A stretch of 64,000 nucleotides of DNA, taken from assembly GCF_030397665.1 (NCBI RefSeq), contig NZ_JAPUBT010000011.1, forward strand, positions 1 to 64,000, given 5' to 3'. Source of the DNA: Janthinobacterium sp. SUN073 (GTDB lineage: Bacteria > Pseudomonadota > Gammaproteobacteria > Burkholderiales > Burkholderiaceae_D). The notes below the pieces were generated by a model that saw only the letters and a list, made by a program, of their open reading frames with translations, did no database searches and was not told the DNA's origin. This document shows positions 46,105 to 54,190 of this stretch, piece by piece (the first letter of the stretch is position 1; every line of letters starts with the position of its first letter). The position numbers and the translations under genes were made by a program.

Positions 46105-46476
46105 ATGTCTGCAGAATCGTTTGGTGGTTTCGCCACCCTGGTCAAACTGTACGGCTTCAAGGCGGCGCTGGGCATGGTCGGCGCCGCCATGCTGTATATC
46201 GTGCTGCCGCCGCTGAATGCCGACGGCACCTTCAACAAGGGCGAGTTCGTCGCCCGCCTGGCCTGCGCGGGCGTGTTCTCGTGCCTGCTGGGCGGCACCG
46301 TGTACCAGCTGCTGTGCGCCCAGCTCCCTGCCATCGGCGCCATGGTCAACGCCTCCGCCATCGACCTGATCGTCGGCGCACCCGGCTGGTGGGTATCGCG
46401 CGCCGTGGCCCTGTGGTTCCAACGCCGCAGCGACAAGGACATCGCCGAGCTAGTCAAAGACGCGAAGGAGCATTGA
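46105..46476 (+). CDS. Phage holin
   Basis: 123 residues from ATG 46105, preceded by GGAG; an ATG at 46066 in the same frame is a possible dual start as in other holins. Two hydrophobic segments (GFKAALGMVGAAMLYIVL and LACAGVFSCLLGGTVYQLL), a hydrophobic middle and a charged C-terminus (RRSDKDIAELVKDAKEH). It would form the inner-membrane hole that releases endolysin. Confidence 0.85.
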   Translation: MSAESFGGFATLVKLYGFKAALGMVGAAMLYIVLPPLNADGTFNKGEFVARLACAGVFSCLLGGTVYQLLCAQLPAIGAMVNASAIDLIVGAPGWWVSRAVALWFQRRSDKDIAELVKDAKEH

Positions 46477-47036
46477 TGGCCACCACCGACAATCCCCTGA
46501 TTGCGCGCGTCATCGACGCCATCCTGCGCGCCGAAGGCGGCTACGTGAACGACCCGCAAGACAAGGGCGGCGAAACCAATTACGGCATCACGGTGGCCGT
46601 GGCGCGCGCCAACGGCTACACGGGGCCGATGCGCGAGCTGCCCGTGGCTGTGGCGCGCGCCATCTACACGGCCCGCTACATCACGGAACCGAAGTTCGAC
46701 CAGGTGCTGGCTATCCATACCGGCATCGGCGCCGAAGTGATGGACACGGGCGTGAACATGGGGCCGCACCGCGCGACCGAGTTCCTGCAGCGCTGGCTGA
46801 ACGGTTTCAACGACACGGGCGCCCGCTATCCCGCCCTGTTCGTCGACGGCCGCTTGGGCGCGCAGTCGCTGGGTGCGCTGGCCGCTTTTCTCAAATGGCG
46901 CGGCCAGGATGGCGCCGCCGTGCTGCTGCGCGCCTTGAACGGCCTGCAGGCGGCGCGTTACCTGGAAATCACCGAAGCCAACAAGACCCAGCGCCGTTTT
47001 CTGTTCGGCTGGATCAAGGAACGGGTGGCCATGTGA
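46476..47036 (+). CDS. Endolysin, glycoside hydrolase family 108-type N-acetylmuramidase
   Basis: 186 residues. The catalytic Glu lies in ILRAEGGYVNDPQDKGGETN, followed by YGITVAVARANGY, both typical of the GH108 family; the C-terminal peptidoglycan-binding part contains VDGRLGAQSLGAL. Cuts the glycan backbone of the cell wall. ATG 46476 overlaps the holin stop; no signal peptide, so release depends on the holin. Confidence 0.92.
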   Translation: MATTDNPLIARVIDAILRAEGGYVNDPQDKGGETNYGITVAVARANGYTGPMRELPVAVARAIYTARYITEPKFDQVLAIHTGIGAEVMDTGVNMGPHRATEFLQRWLNGFNDTGARYPALFVDGRLGAQSLGALAAFLKWRGQDGAAVLLRALNGLQAARYLEITEANKTQRRFLFGWIKERVAM

Positions 47037-47545
47037 GCACGACCACCTGGCGCCCGCTGGCCGTCGTTCTCCTGTGCGGCACCATCGCGGGCTGGACGAC
47101 GCAGGGCTGGCGCAAGGATGTCGCCATCGCCGAACTGCAGCGGGCAGCGGCCAGCGACAAAATCACCGCCGCCAGCGCGCTGCGCCAGGCCACCGCCCGC
47201 GTGCTCACGCTGGAGCGCGCCGCCGGCGCCGCCCTGGCGCAGCGCGCCGACCACCTCACCCAGGAGCAAACCCATGCGAAAACCGAACGTGACCGTTTCA
47301 ATGCTGACGTGCGCAGCGGCGCTGTGCGCCTGTCAGTCCCCGTCGCCAGCGGCCAGTGCGCCGCAACTGCAGATACCGCCGCTGCCGCAGGCCATCGGAT
47401 TGAAGCGCGCGCCGAACTTGACCCATCGACTGCGGCAGCTCTTGACGCCATTGCCGGCGACGGCGACGACGCCACCCGCCAGCTGAACGCCTGCATCGAC
47501 GCCTACAACCTAGTACGAGATACCTACCATGTACAAACCGAATAG
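47033..47545 (+). CDS. Rz: Inner-membrane spanin (Rz-like)
   Basis: 170 residues from GTG 47033, overlapping the endolysin stop. An N-terminal transmembrane anchor (PLAVVLLCGTIAGW) is followed by a periplasmic coiled coil. This is the i-spanin layout that links to Rz1 and fuses inner and outer membranes at lysis. The Rz1 gene is nested in another frame. Confidence 0.85.
   Translation: MSTTTWRPLAVVLLCGTIAGWTTQGWRKDVAIAELQRAAASDKITAASALRQATARVLTLERAAGAALAQRADHLTQEQTHAKTERDRFNADVRSGAVRLSVPVASGQCAATADTAAAAGHRIEARAELDPSTAAALDAIAGDGDDATRQLNACIDAYNLVRDTYHVQTE
47274..47486 (+). CDS. Rz1: Outer-membrane spanin lipoprotein (Rz1), nested in Rz
   Basis: 70 residues in the +1 frame inside Rz: MRKPNVTVSMLTCAAALCAC, with a lipobox (LCAC) for lipidation of Cys20, followed by a proline-rich mature part. 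Nested Rz1 genes of this kind are classical in lambdoid and P2-like phages (P2 lysC). Confidence 0.82.
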   Translation: MRKPNVTVSMLTCAAALCACQSPSPAASAPQLQIPPLPQAIGLKRAPNLTHRLRQLLTPLPATATTPPAS

Positions 47546-48017
47546 CCTGCGCCAGCACTTGGCCGCCGCCATCCCCGACCTGCAGCGCGACCCCGACCGC
47601 CTGCTGGTCTTCGCCGACGAAGGCAACGTCGTGGCGTCGGCCACCGCCTCCCTCTCCTTCGAATACCGCTTCAAGCTCAACCTGATCGTCACAGATTATG
47701 CGGGCGATGCCGACGCCATCATGGTGGCCCTGATCGCCTGGCTGAAAGTCCACCAGCTCGACCTGATGGCCAACGAGGAAACCCGCAAGCACGGCATCGC
47801 CTTCGAGGTGGATTTTAATAACCATGAAACGGTCGACATTTCCATCAAGCTGGACCTGACCGAGCGCGTGGCCGTCAAGACCGGCGAAACGGGCCGCCTC
47901 GACATCAAGCACCTGGCCGAGATACAGCACACGCCGGCCTATGCGGACGAGTTTTGGAAACTGTATGACGGCGACACCCTGCTGGCCGAATGGCGCACGC
48001 CCGAGGCGACAGCATGA
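47529..48017 (+). CDS. R: Tail completion protein (P2 gpR)
   Basis: 162 residues: MYKPNSLRQHLAAAIPDL, NVVASATASLSFEYRF and DITLK-like strands, typical of gpR. Overlaps the end of Rz by 17 bases and S by 4. Needed for tail completion and head-tail joining. Confidence 0.92.
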   Translation: MYKPNSLRQHLAAAIPDLQRDPDRLLVFADEGNVVASATASLSFEYRFKLNLIVTDYAGDADAIMVALIAWLKVHQLDLMANEETRKHGIAFEVDFNNHETVDISIKLDLTERVAVKTGETGRLDIKHLAEIQHTPAYADEFWKLYDGDTLLAEWRTPEATA

Positions 48018-48481
48018 GCGACGGTCTGCACGCGCTGGAAGCCTGGGCCGGCGCCCTGCTGGCCAAGCTGCAACCGGCCCAGCGCCGCGCCATCAATCAC
48101 AAGGTGGCCATCGACCTGCGCCGCAGCCAGGCGCAGCGCATCAAGGCGCAGCAGGGGCCGGATGGCGCCGCGTATCCAGCGCGCAAGCGGCGCAAGGAAT
48201 TCAAGGGCAAGAATGGGCGCATCAAGAGGCAGAAGGCTGCCATGTTCGCCAAGATCCGCACCGCCAAGCATCTGAAAGTAAAGGCGACCGGCGACCAGAT
48301 TGCAGTCGGCTTCTTTGGCTGGGTGGCGCGCGTGGCGCATGTGCATCAGTTTGGCCGGCAAGACCGACTTTCAAAAAAAGGGCCGTTCTACAAATACCCT
48401 GAGAGGCCGCTGCTGGGGTTAAGTGAACCGGATCGATCCCTGATCCGTGAATCTTTACTGCAACACCTGAGACAACCCTAA
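48014..48481 (+). CDS. S: Tail completion protein (P2 gpS)
   Basis: 155 residues from ATG 48014. Family marks: RRSQAQRIKAQQGPDGAAYPARK, in which the G-P-D-G-x-x-Y/W motif is diagnostic, and VHQFGRQDRL. Works with gpR in finishing the tail. It is followed directly by a low-GC inserted gene. Confidence 0.9.
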   Translation: MSDGLHALEAWAGALLAKLQPAQRRAINHKVAIDLRRSQAQRIKAQQGPDGAAYPARKRRKEFKGKNGRIKRQKAAMFAKIRTAKHLKVKATGDQIAVGFFGWVARVAHVHQFGRQDRLSKKGPFYKYPERPLLGLSEPDRSLIRESLLQHLRQP

Positions 48482-48487
48482 TGGTGT

Positions 48488-49306
48488 GTGATTAGAACCT
48501 CAGCAGACATCAATTTGCAAATTAGTAAAAGGATGTGGAGCCTTCTTCGAGATGCTAAAATTAGCGAAAAAAATAGCATGCTAGAATTTTTCTCATCCGT
48601 CTATTTTAATAAGCGTCTTACTTTTGCAAATATCAACTTCCGAAATAAAGGAATAAAATTGTCATTATACATAGATAAAAATAAGCCTTCCCATTATGGT
48701 GGTCCCAATCCCAACTTAGATGGTTGGATTTATATTGCATACGACTGCCGGCATTTGGATGAATCAAAAATTGGATTTACAACTAAATCTCTTTGGGGTA
48801 GGGTCCAGCAATCTACAACCAATCCCTACTATACTCTTTTCGCTGCTTTCCACGTTTCAGCCGAACAACATAGGGAAATCCGTTATATCGAACATTACTT
48901 TCAAAAAATAACAGGTGCCACCTCGATCCAGCACCACTCAACTGGGAGCGAATCGGAATGGTTCAATTCTTCACCAGATGCAGTTTTATCCCAAATTGTA
49001 GGAAAAGCGGTAAACGTATTGAAAAATATTATGACGGAAGATTTGGAATTTGATTACACCAAACATGTATATATTCCAAACATAAATCCTTATTCAGCCA
49101 GATTAAAGCGTCAACAAGCTGAAGATTTCAAAAGATTTTCCGCTCCAGATATTTTTATTGACGATCTTGAAAAAGGATGGTCAAAATGGCCAGAAAGACC
49201 TAATTTCCTTGCGGAGTTAGCCGCTATAGATATTGCTGCCGACCTGCTTATCGCTGGGCCCGACATTCTTATAAGACGGCTAAACTACGATTATGCACTA
49301 CGTTAA
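48488..49306 (+). CDS. Low-GC GIY-YIG (T5orf172-like) protein, prophage moron
   Basis: 272 residues. The segment GWIYIAYDCRHLDESKIGFT, then SLWGRVQQ, PYYTLFAAF and IRYIEHYFQKIT, follows the GIY-YIG pattern of the T5orf172/MUG113 family: Y-I strand, KIG-T, arginine helix, and a Glu in the E-x-x-F/H helix. The gene is far AT-richer than the phage genes around it and sits between S and V, where P2 carries orf30. That marks it as an inserted accessory gene. The start (GTG 48488) is uncertain; ATG 48533 is possible. The function could be a nuclease against competing phages or a host-interference gene; the nuclease motif is seen, the role inferred. About 170 AT-rich bases after it hold nothing recognisable. 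Confidence 0.65.
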   Translation: MIRTSADINLQISKRMWSLLRDAKISEKNSMLEFFSSVYFNKRLTFANINFRNKGIKLSLYIDKNKPSHYGGPNPNLDGWIYIAYDCRHLDESKIGFTTKSLWGRVQQSTTNPYYTLFAAFHVSAEQHREIRYIEHYFQKITGATSIQHHSTGSESEWFNSSPDAVLSQIVGKAVNVLKNIMTEDLEFDYTKHVYIPNINPYSARLKRQQAEDFKRFSAPDIFIDDLEKGWSKWPERPNFLAELAAIDIAADLLIAGPDILIRRLNYDYALR

Positions 49307-49480
49307 TAACAGTGCAATTATAAATCGCAATAAACATAAAAATACATATTAATTCTATTTTTTTACTAGATAGGAACGCACTGAGCCAAATCAAGACATA
49401 AATATCAATGGTAGTCGCTATCCTCTTTATCAACCCGCCATCGCGTGCATCCGCACGCGGACTTCGGCAACATGCACTGC

Positions 49481-50143
49481 ATGAACGCCGACCTGTCCGA
49501 CCTCCTTCGCTTGCTGCAAAACCTGATCCGCCTGGGCACCATCGCCGAGGTCAAGGAGGCCAAGGCGCGCGTGCGGCTTGGGCCGACGCTCACCACCGAA
49601 TGGCTGAAATGGGCTACACGGCGCGCCGGCAGCACGCGCACCTGGTCGGCGCCCACCATCGGCGAACAGGTGATCGTCTTTTCCCCTGGCGGCGACCTGA
49701 CGCGCGGCATCATCGTACCGGCGCTGTACTCACAGGAATTTGACGCGCCCGAAACCAGCGACACCATCCACACCACGCATTACCCCGACGGCGCCGTGGT
49801 GCAGTACGACCATGCGACCCATGCGCTGACGGCCACGCTGCCCGGCGGCACGGCCACCATCACCGCCGACAAGGTGACATCTAACGCGCCCAGCACCATT
49901 TGCACGGGCGACCTGACCGTCATGGGCAATCTGCTTGTCGAGCAATCGGCAACGGTCAACGGCGCCATCGCGCTGAACGGCGGTGTGAACGCCAAGGCCG
50001 GCGCCGCTGGCGGCGTGGCCATGACCGTGCAAGGGACGATCAAGGCCAGCGAAGACGTGCTGGCCGGCGCCATCAGCCTGGCCAAACATCCGCACGGCGG
50101 CGTCAAAGCCGGCAGCGACCAGTCGGGCGGGCCGCAATCATGA
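49481..50143 (+). CDS. V: Baseplate spike protein (P2 gpV)
   Basis: 220 residues from ATG 49481 (MNADLSDLLRLLQNLIRLGT), matching the gpV N-terminus. The OB domain (EQVIVFSPGGDLTRGIIVPALYS) is followed by a repetitive beta-helix tip (LTVMGNLLVEQSATVNG). Forms the membrane-piercing tip of the contractile tail. Start chosen by homology. Confidence 0.92.
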   Translation: MNADLSDLLRLLQNLIRLGTIAEVKEAKARVRLGPTLTTEWLKWATRRAGSTRTWSAPTIGEQVIVFSPGGDLTRGIIVPALYSQEFDAPETSDTIHTTHYPDGAVVQYDHATHALTATLPGGTATITADKVTSNAPSTICTGDLTVMGNLLVEQSATVNGAIALNGGVNAKAGAAGGVAMTVQGTIKASEDVLAGAISLAKHPHGGVKAGSDQSGGPQS

Positions 50144-50484
50144 TGGGCATGCACGCCGCCACCGGGCGCAGCCTGACGGGCCTGGGCCACCTGCGCCAGT
50201 CCGTGACCGACATCATCACGACGCCCATCGGCTCGCGCATCCGGCGCCGCCGCTATGGCTCCGAAGTGCCCGAGCTGATCGACCAGCCCCTGAACAGCGC
50301 GACGCAGTTGCGCATCTACGCGGCCACCGCCTTTGCCCTGCGCCGCTGGGAACCGCGTTTGCAGCTCGCCAGCGTGCAGCTCACACGCGACACGGACGGC
50401 GCCATCGCGCTGCTGCTCGATGGCACGGCGAATGGCCAGGGCATCACCCTGTCCGTACCCGTCAAGCAAGGCGGTGCCGTATGA
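50140..50484 (+). CDS. W: Baseplate wedge protein (P2 gpW)
   Basis: 114 residues, MMGMHAATGRSLTGLGHLRQ and TPIGSRIRRRRYGSEVPELID, the gp25-like lysozyme-fold family. Length as in P2 (115). ATGA overlap with V. Confidence 0.93.
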   Translation: MMGMHAATGRSLTGLGHLRQSVTDIITTPIGSRIRRRRYGSEVPELIDQPLNSATQLRIYAATAFALRRWEPRLQLASVQLTRDTDGAIALLLDGTANGQGITLSVPVKQGGAV

Positions 50485-51392
50485 GCACGCCCATCGACCT
50501 GACCCAATTGCCCGCGCCCAGCGTGGTCGAGGTGCTGGACTTCGAAACCATCCTGGCCACACGCAAAGCTCACCTTGTCAGCCTGCTGCCGGAAGCCGAA
50601 CGTGCGGCCGTCACGGCCCTGCTGGAACTGGAATCGGAACCGGCCACCAAGCTGCTGGAAGAAAACGCGTATCAGGAAACCATCCTGCGCAACCGCGTCA
50701 ACGAGGCGGGCAAGGCCGTCATGCTGGCGTTCGCCCTCGATGGCGACCTCGATCAACTGGGCGCCAACGTCAACGTGGCGCGCTTGGTCATCACGCCCGC
50801 CAATCCCAACGCCATGCCGCCCGTGGCCGCCGTCATGGAAGACAACGACGCCTACCGCCTGCGCATCCAGGAAGCGCCGGATGGCCTGTCCGTGGCCGGC
50901 CCGAAAGCCTCCTACGAATTCCACGCGCGCAGCAGCGACGGCCGCGTCAAGGATGCGAGCGCCACCAGCCCGGCGCCGGCGCACGTCATCGTCACGGTGC
51001 TGGCCAACAACGACACCGGCATCGCCGACGCCGCGCTGCTTGCCACCGTGGCGGGCGCGCTCAACGCCGAGGAAGTGCGCCCCCTGGGCGACCGCCTGAC
51101 GGTGCAAGCCGCCCAGGTCATCGACTACCAGATCGAGGCCAGCCTGTTTATCGGCGTCGGGCCGGAAGTGCCGATTCTGCTGGACGCCGCGCGCGCCAAC
51201 GCCGTGCGCGTGTCGCAGCCGCGCCGCCCGCTGGGTCACAGCATCTACCGTTCCGCCTGCAGCGCCGCCGTCCACGTCGAAGGCGTGCGCAAGGTCGTCT
51301 TGACCAGTCCGGCGGCGGACATCGAACTGAACGCCACCCAGGCCGCGCGCTGCACGGCCATCAAACTGAACGTGATAGTGCTCGATGAATAG
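50481..51392 (+). CDS. J: Baseplate wedge protein (P2 gpJ)
   Basis: 303 residues (P2: 302). DLTQLPAPSVVEVLDFETIL, LRNRVNEAGKAVMLAFA and ADGRVKDASA-like repeats identify baseplate J, the T4 gp6-like wedge component. Overlaps W and I. Confidence 0.94.
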   Translation: MSTPIDLTQLPAPSVVEVLDFETILATRKAHLVSLLPEAERAAVTALLELESEPATKLLEENAYQETILRNRVNEAGKAVMLAFALDGDLDQLGANVNVARLVITPANPNAMPPVAAVMEDNDAYRLRIQEAPDGLSVAGPKASYEFHARSSDGRVKDASATSPAPAHVIVTVLANNDTGIADAALLATVAGALNAEEVRPLGDRLTVQAAQVIDYQIEASLFIGVGPEVPILLDAARANAVRVSQPRRPLGHSIYRSACSAAVHVEGVRKVVLTSPAADIELNATQAARCTAIKLNVIVLDE

Positions 51393-52005
51393 GACCGTGC
51401 CAACCCTGCCACCCAACACCACGGCGCTGGAGCGCGCCATTGCCGTGGCTTGCGCCGAGCTGGTCAACGTGCCCGTGCCGCTGCGCGAGCTGTGGAATGC
51501 CGACCGCTGCCCCGTCAATCTGCTGCCATTCCTGGCCTGGGCCTGTTCCGTCGACCGCTGGGACGACGCCTGGCCCGAATCGATCAAGCGCGGCACCATC
51601 AAGGCGTCCTATTTCATCCACAAGCACAAGGGCACGATTGCCGCCGTGCGCCGCGTGGTGGAGTCGCTGGGCTATTTGATCCGCATCACCGAATGGTGGC
51701 AAACCACCCCGCCCGGCGTGCCGGGCACTTTCCGCCTCGACGTGGGCGTGCTGGACTCGGGCATCACGGACGCCATGTTTCAGGAAATGGAGCGCCTGAT
51801 TGCCGACGCCAAGCCCGTCAGCCGCCACATGACGGGCCTGGCCATCTATCTGGAAAGTCGCGGCAGCATCTACGCGGGCGCTTGTGCGTACCACGGCGAC
51901 GCCATGACCGTGTATCCCTGGATCGCGGAAACCATCGAAGTGCGCGGCACGCTGTTGCAGGCCGGCGCATCCCATACCATCGACACCCTGACCATCTATC
52001 CATGA
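51385..52005 (+). CDS. I: Tail protein I (P2 gpI)
   Basis: 206 residues (P2: 176). ELWNADRCPVNLLPFLAWAC and SVDRWDDAWPE are the gpI signature. Links baseplate to the tail fibre. The extra C-terminal 30 residues (FAITIYP-like strands) are a common variation. ATGA overlap with H. Confidence 0.93.
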   Translation: MNRTVPTLPPNTTALERAIAVACAELVNVPVPLRELWNADRCPVNLLPFLAWACSVDRWDDAWPESIKRGTIKASYFIHKHKGTIAAVRRVVESLGYLIRITEWWQTTPPGVPGTFRLDVGVLDSGITDAMFQEMERLIADAKPVSRHMTGLAIYLESRGSIYAGACAYHGDAMTVYPWIAETIEVRGTLLQAGASHTIDTLTIYP

Positions 52006-53633
52006 GCACATACTTTGCCATCCTGACCGAAATGGGCGAGGCCAAGCTGGCCAACGCCATCGCCCTGGGTCAAACCCTGAAATTGAAAAGCCTGGCAGTG
52101 GGCGACGGCAACGGCAATCTGCCCATGCCATCGCGCACGCAAAAGGCGCTGGTGCATGAAGTGCGCCGTGCCGGCCTAAATCAGCTGACGGTCGACCCGG
52201 CCAACACCAGCCAGATCATCGTCGAGCAGGTGCTGCCCGAGGACGTGGGCGGCTGGTGGATACGCGAAATCGGTATCTACGACGAAGCCGGCGACCTGTG
52301 CGCGGTGGCCAACTGCCCGCCCAGCTACAAGCCCCTGATGATGGAAGGCAGCGGGCGCACGCAAGTGGTGCGCATCGTGCTGATCGTCGCCAGCACGGCC
52401 GCCATCGAGCTGAAGATTGACCCGTCCATCATTCTGGCCACCCGTAAATATGTCGATGACCAGGACATCATTGTCCGCGCCTACAGCGATGAAAAACTGG
52501 CCAAGCACCTGGCCGCACCCGACCCGCACCCGCTGCTGGCCAAGGTCGCCTATGTCGATCAGCAGGACGCCAGCGCACGCGCCTATGGCGATCAGCAACT
52601 GGCCAAGCACCAGGCTGCTGCCGACCCGCACCCGCTCCTGGCGAAGACCGCCTATGTCGATCAGCAGGATGCCAGCGCGCGCGCCTATGGCGACGAGCAA
52701 CTGGCCAAGCACCAGGCCACTGCTGACCCGCACCCGCTACTGGCGAAGGCCGCCTATGTCGATCAGCAGGATGCCAGCGCCCGCGCCTACGGCGATCAGC
52801 AACTGGCCAAGCACCAGGTCGCTACAGACCCGCATCCGCTCCTGGCGAAGACTGCGTATGTCGATCAGCAGGACAGCAGCGTCGCTGCCTATGGCGACCA
52901 GCAACTGGCCAAGCACGTGGCTGCTGCCGATCCGCATTCGCAATACAGTAAAAAAGAAGTGGCAACACTGCCGAAGTTCAACGCGTCGCGCCAGCTGGCC
53001 AGCGCCGAGTTTGTACAGCAGGCGCAAGGGAGCATGGTGAAATACGTTGGCGTGAATGCCGACCGCATCTTGACGACAGACGACATGGGCGCCGCCCTGT
53101 ACTTTACCGCCCCTGGACTGACCCTCACCATTCCCAGCCCGGATTCGCTGGGCATTCCCGCCAATTCGGGCAAGTACTTCAAGCTCTTCGGCCTGAACCA
53201 GTCGCCAGGCACGATTGCGTCCGGAGCCGGCGTGGTCATTGGCTATGACGTTGGCGACGTGAAAAAAATCATCATCAAACAAGGCCAGTTCATCACCGTG
53301 ATGGCGACAAGCAGTCAAGTCTGGCAAGTCATCGATGCGACCGCCGAAATGGGTCGCAATGCCGATTTTTCGTCAAAGCTGGCTGCAAATAACGGCCACC
53401 AAAAATTGCCAGGTAATTTCATCATGCAATTTGGTGATGCCACTGCGACGCCCGGAGGAAATTTCATTGCTTTCGATATCGTCTTCCCTGTGGAGTGCTT
53501 CGGCGTTTGTCTCACCGGCGCCAACAGCGACGCAGTCAATCGCCTGGGAACCAGCAAGCCAAGCAGGACGGGCTTTACCGCGTACTCGTCCGATTCCACG
53601 CCAGCCACCCGCTACATCGCCTTCGGAAAATAA
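52002..53633 (+). CDS. H: Tail fibre protein (P2 gpH-like), 543 aa
   Basis: The first 150 residues are the conserved P2-type attachment domain (FAILTEMGEAKLANAIALG, GGWWIREIGIYDE). Five 34-residue tandem repeats follow (YVDQQDASARAYGDQQLAKH plus a DPHPLLAK linker), each 102 bases. The C-terminal domain ends GHQKLPGNFIMQFG ... IAFGK, as in gp53-like tail-fibre tips. Start ATG 52002 in ATGA overlap with I. The C-terminus would decide host range; the fibre shaft length is probably set by repeat number. Confidence 0.9.
   Translation: MSTYFAILTEMGEAKLANAIALGQTLKLKSLAVGDGNGNLPMPSRTQKALVHEVRRAGLNQLTVDPANTSQIIVEQVLPEDVGGWWIREIGIYDEAGDLCAVANCPPSYKPLMMEGSGRTQVVRIVLIVASTAAIELKIDPSIILATRKYVDDQDIIVRAYSDEKLAKHLAAPDPHPLLAKVAYVDQQDASARAYGDQQLAKHQAAADPHPLLAKTAYVDQQDASARAYGDEQLAKHQATADPHPLLAKAAYVDQQDASARAYGDQQLAKHQVATDPHPLLAKTAYVDQQDSSVAAYGDQQLAKHVAAADPHSQYSKKEVATLPKFNASRQLASAEFVQQAQGSMVKYVGVNADRILTTDDMGAALYFTAPGLTLTIPSPDSLGIPANSGKYFKLFGLNQSPGTIASGAGVVIGYDVGDVKKIIIKQGQFITVMATSSQVWQVIDATAEMGRNADFSSKLAANNGHQKLPGNFIMQFGDATATPGGNFIAFDIVFPVECFGVCLTGANSDAVNRLGTSKPSRTGFTAYSSDSTPATRYIAFGK
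52449..52958 (+). repeat. Five 102-bp tandem repeats in the tail fibre gene
   Basis: Units begin at 52449, 52551, 52653, 52755 and 52857, each starting with the YVD codons. Units 2-5 are over 85% alike; unit 1 is diverged (DDQDIIVRAYSDEK). The unit length is 34 codons with no frame break. Confidence 0.9.
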
Positions 53634-53634
53634 T

Positions 53635-54156
53635 ATGACGATCTTCTATTCCAATGCCATCCGTGGTTTTTATCCGGCCGCCATGCGTGCCGACTACGAA
53701 CGTGCCGGCACCTGGGCAGCCGATGCCGTCGAAGTGACGCCCGAGGACGAAGCCATGCTGCGCGAGGCGATCACCGCCGGCGCGACCATCCGCAAGAAAT
53801 CCGGCGGCAAGTGGACAATCACCGCGCCCCCGCCACCACCGTTCGCCGTGCTGGCCGCCCCGACACTGGCCAGCGTGCGCCAGACGCGCGACGCCATCCT
53901 CAACCGCCTGGCCGGTATCGGCTTTGCCGCCATGGCCAGCGGCGACACGGCCACCGCGCAAGCCATCGCCACGGCGCGCACCTGCCTGCTGGACATCACC
54001 ACCTGCCCGACAGTCGCCGCAGCGCAGGACATCGAGGCCCTGCAGGCGGCCGTCAACGCCGAATTCCAGCGCATCGCCGAGGCCTTGCCGAATGAGGCAC
54101 GGCGCGCATTTGATGACGCAGGCTTGGCGCTGGCGCCGGCCGCCAGCACCCAGTAA
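53635..54156 (+). CDS. G: Tail fibre assembly protein (gpG-like)
   Basis: 173 residues from ATG 53635 (MTIFYSNAIRGFY), two bases after the fibre stop. Chaperone-type layout: N-terminal FYPAAMRADY motif, basic middle, C-terminal helices with RQTRDAILNRLAGIG. Assists trimerisation of gpH. Confidence 0.82.
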   Translation: MTIFYSNAIRGFYPAAMRADYERAGTWAADAVEVTPEDEAMLREAITAGATIRKKSGGKWTITAPPPPPFAVLAAPTLASVRQTRDAILNRLAGIGFAAMASGDTATAQAIATARTCLLDITTCPTVAAAQDIEALQAAVNAEFQRIAEALPNEARRAFDDAGLALAPAASTQ

Positions 54157-54190
54157 TACCCCGATACTCACCACCTACCAGGAGAACAAG

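Noticed and set aside
52449-52958. CRISPR-like repeats
   Set aside because: Contiguous 102-bp coding repeats without unique spacers; belong to the tail fibre.
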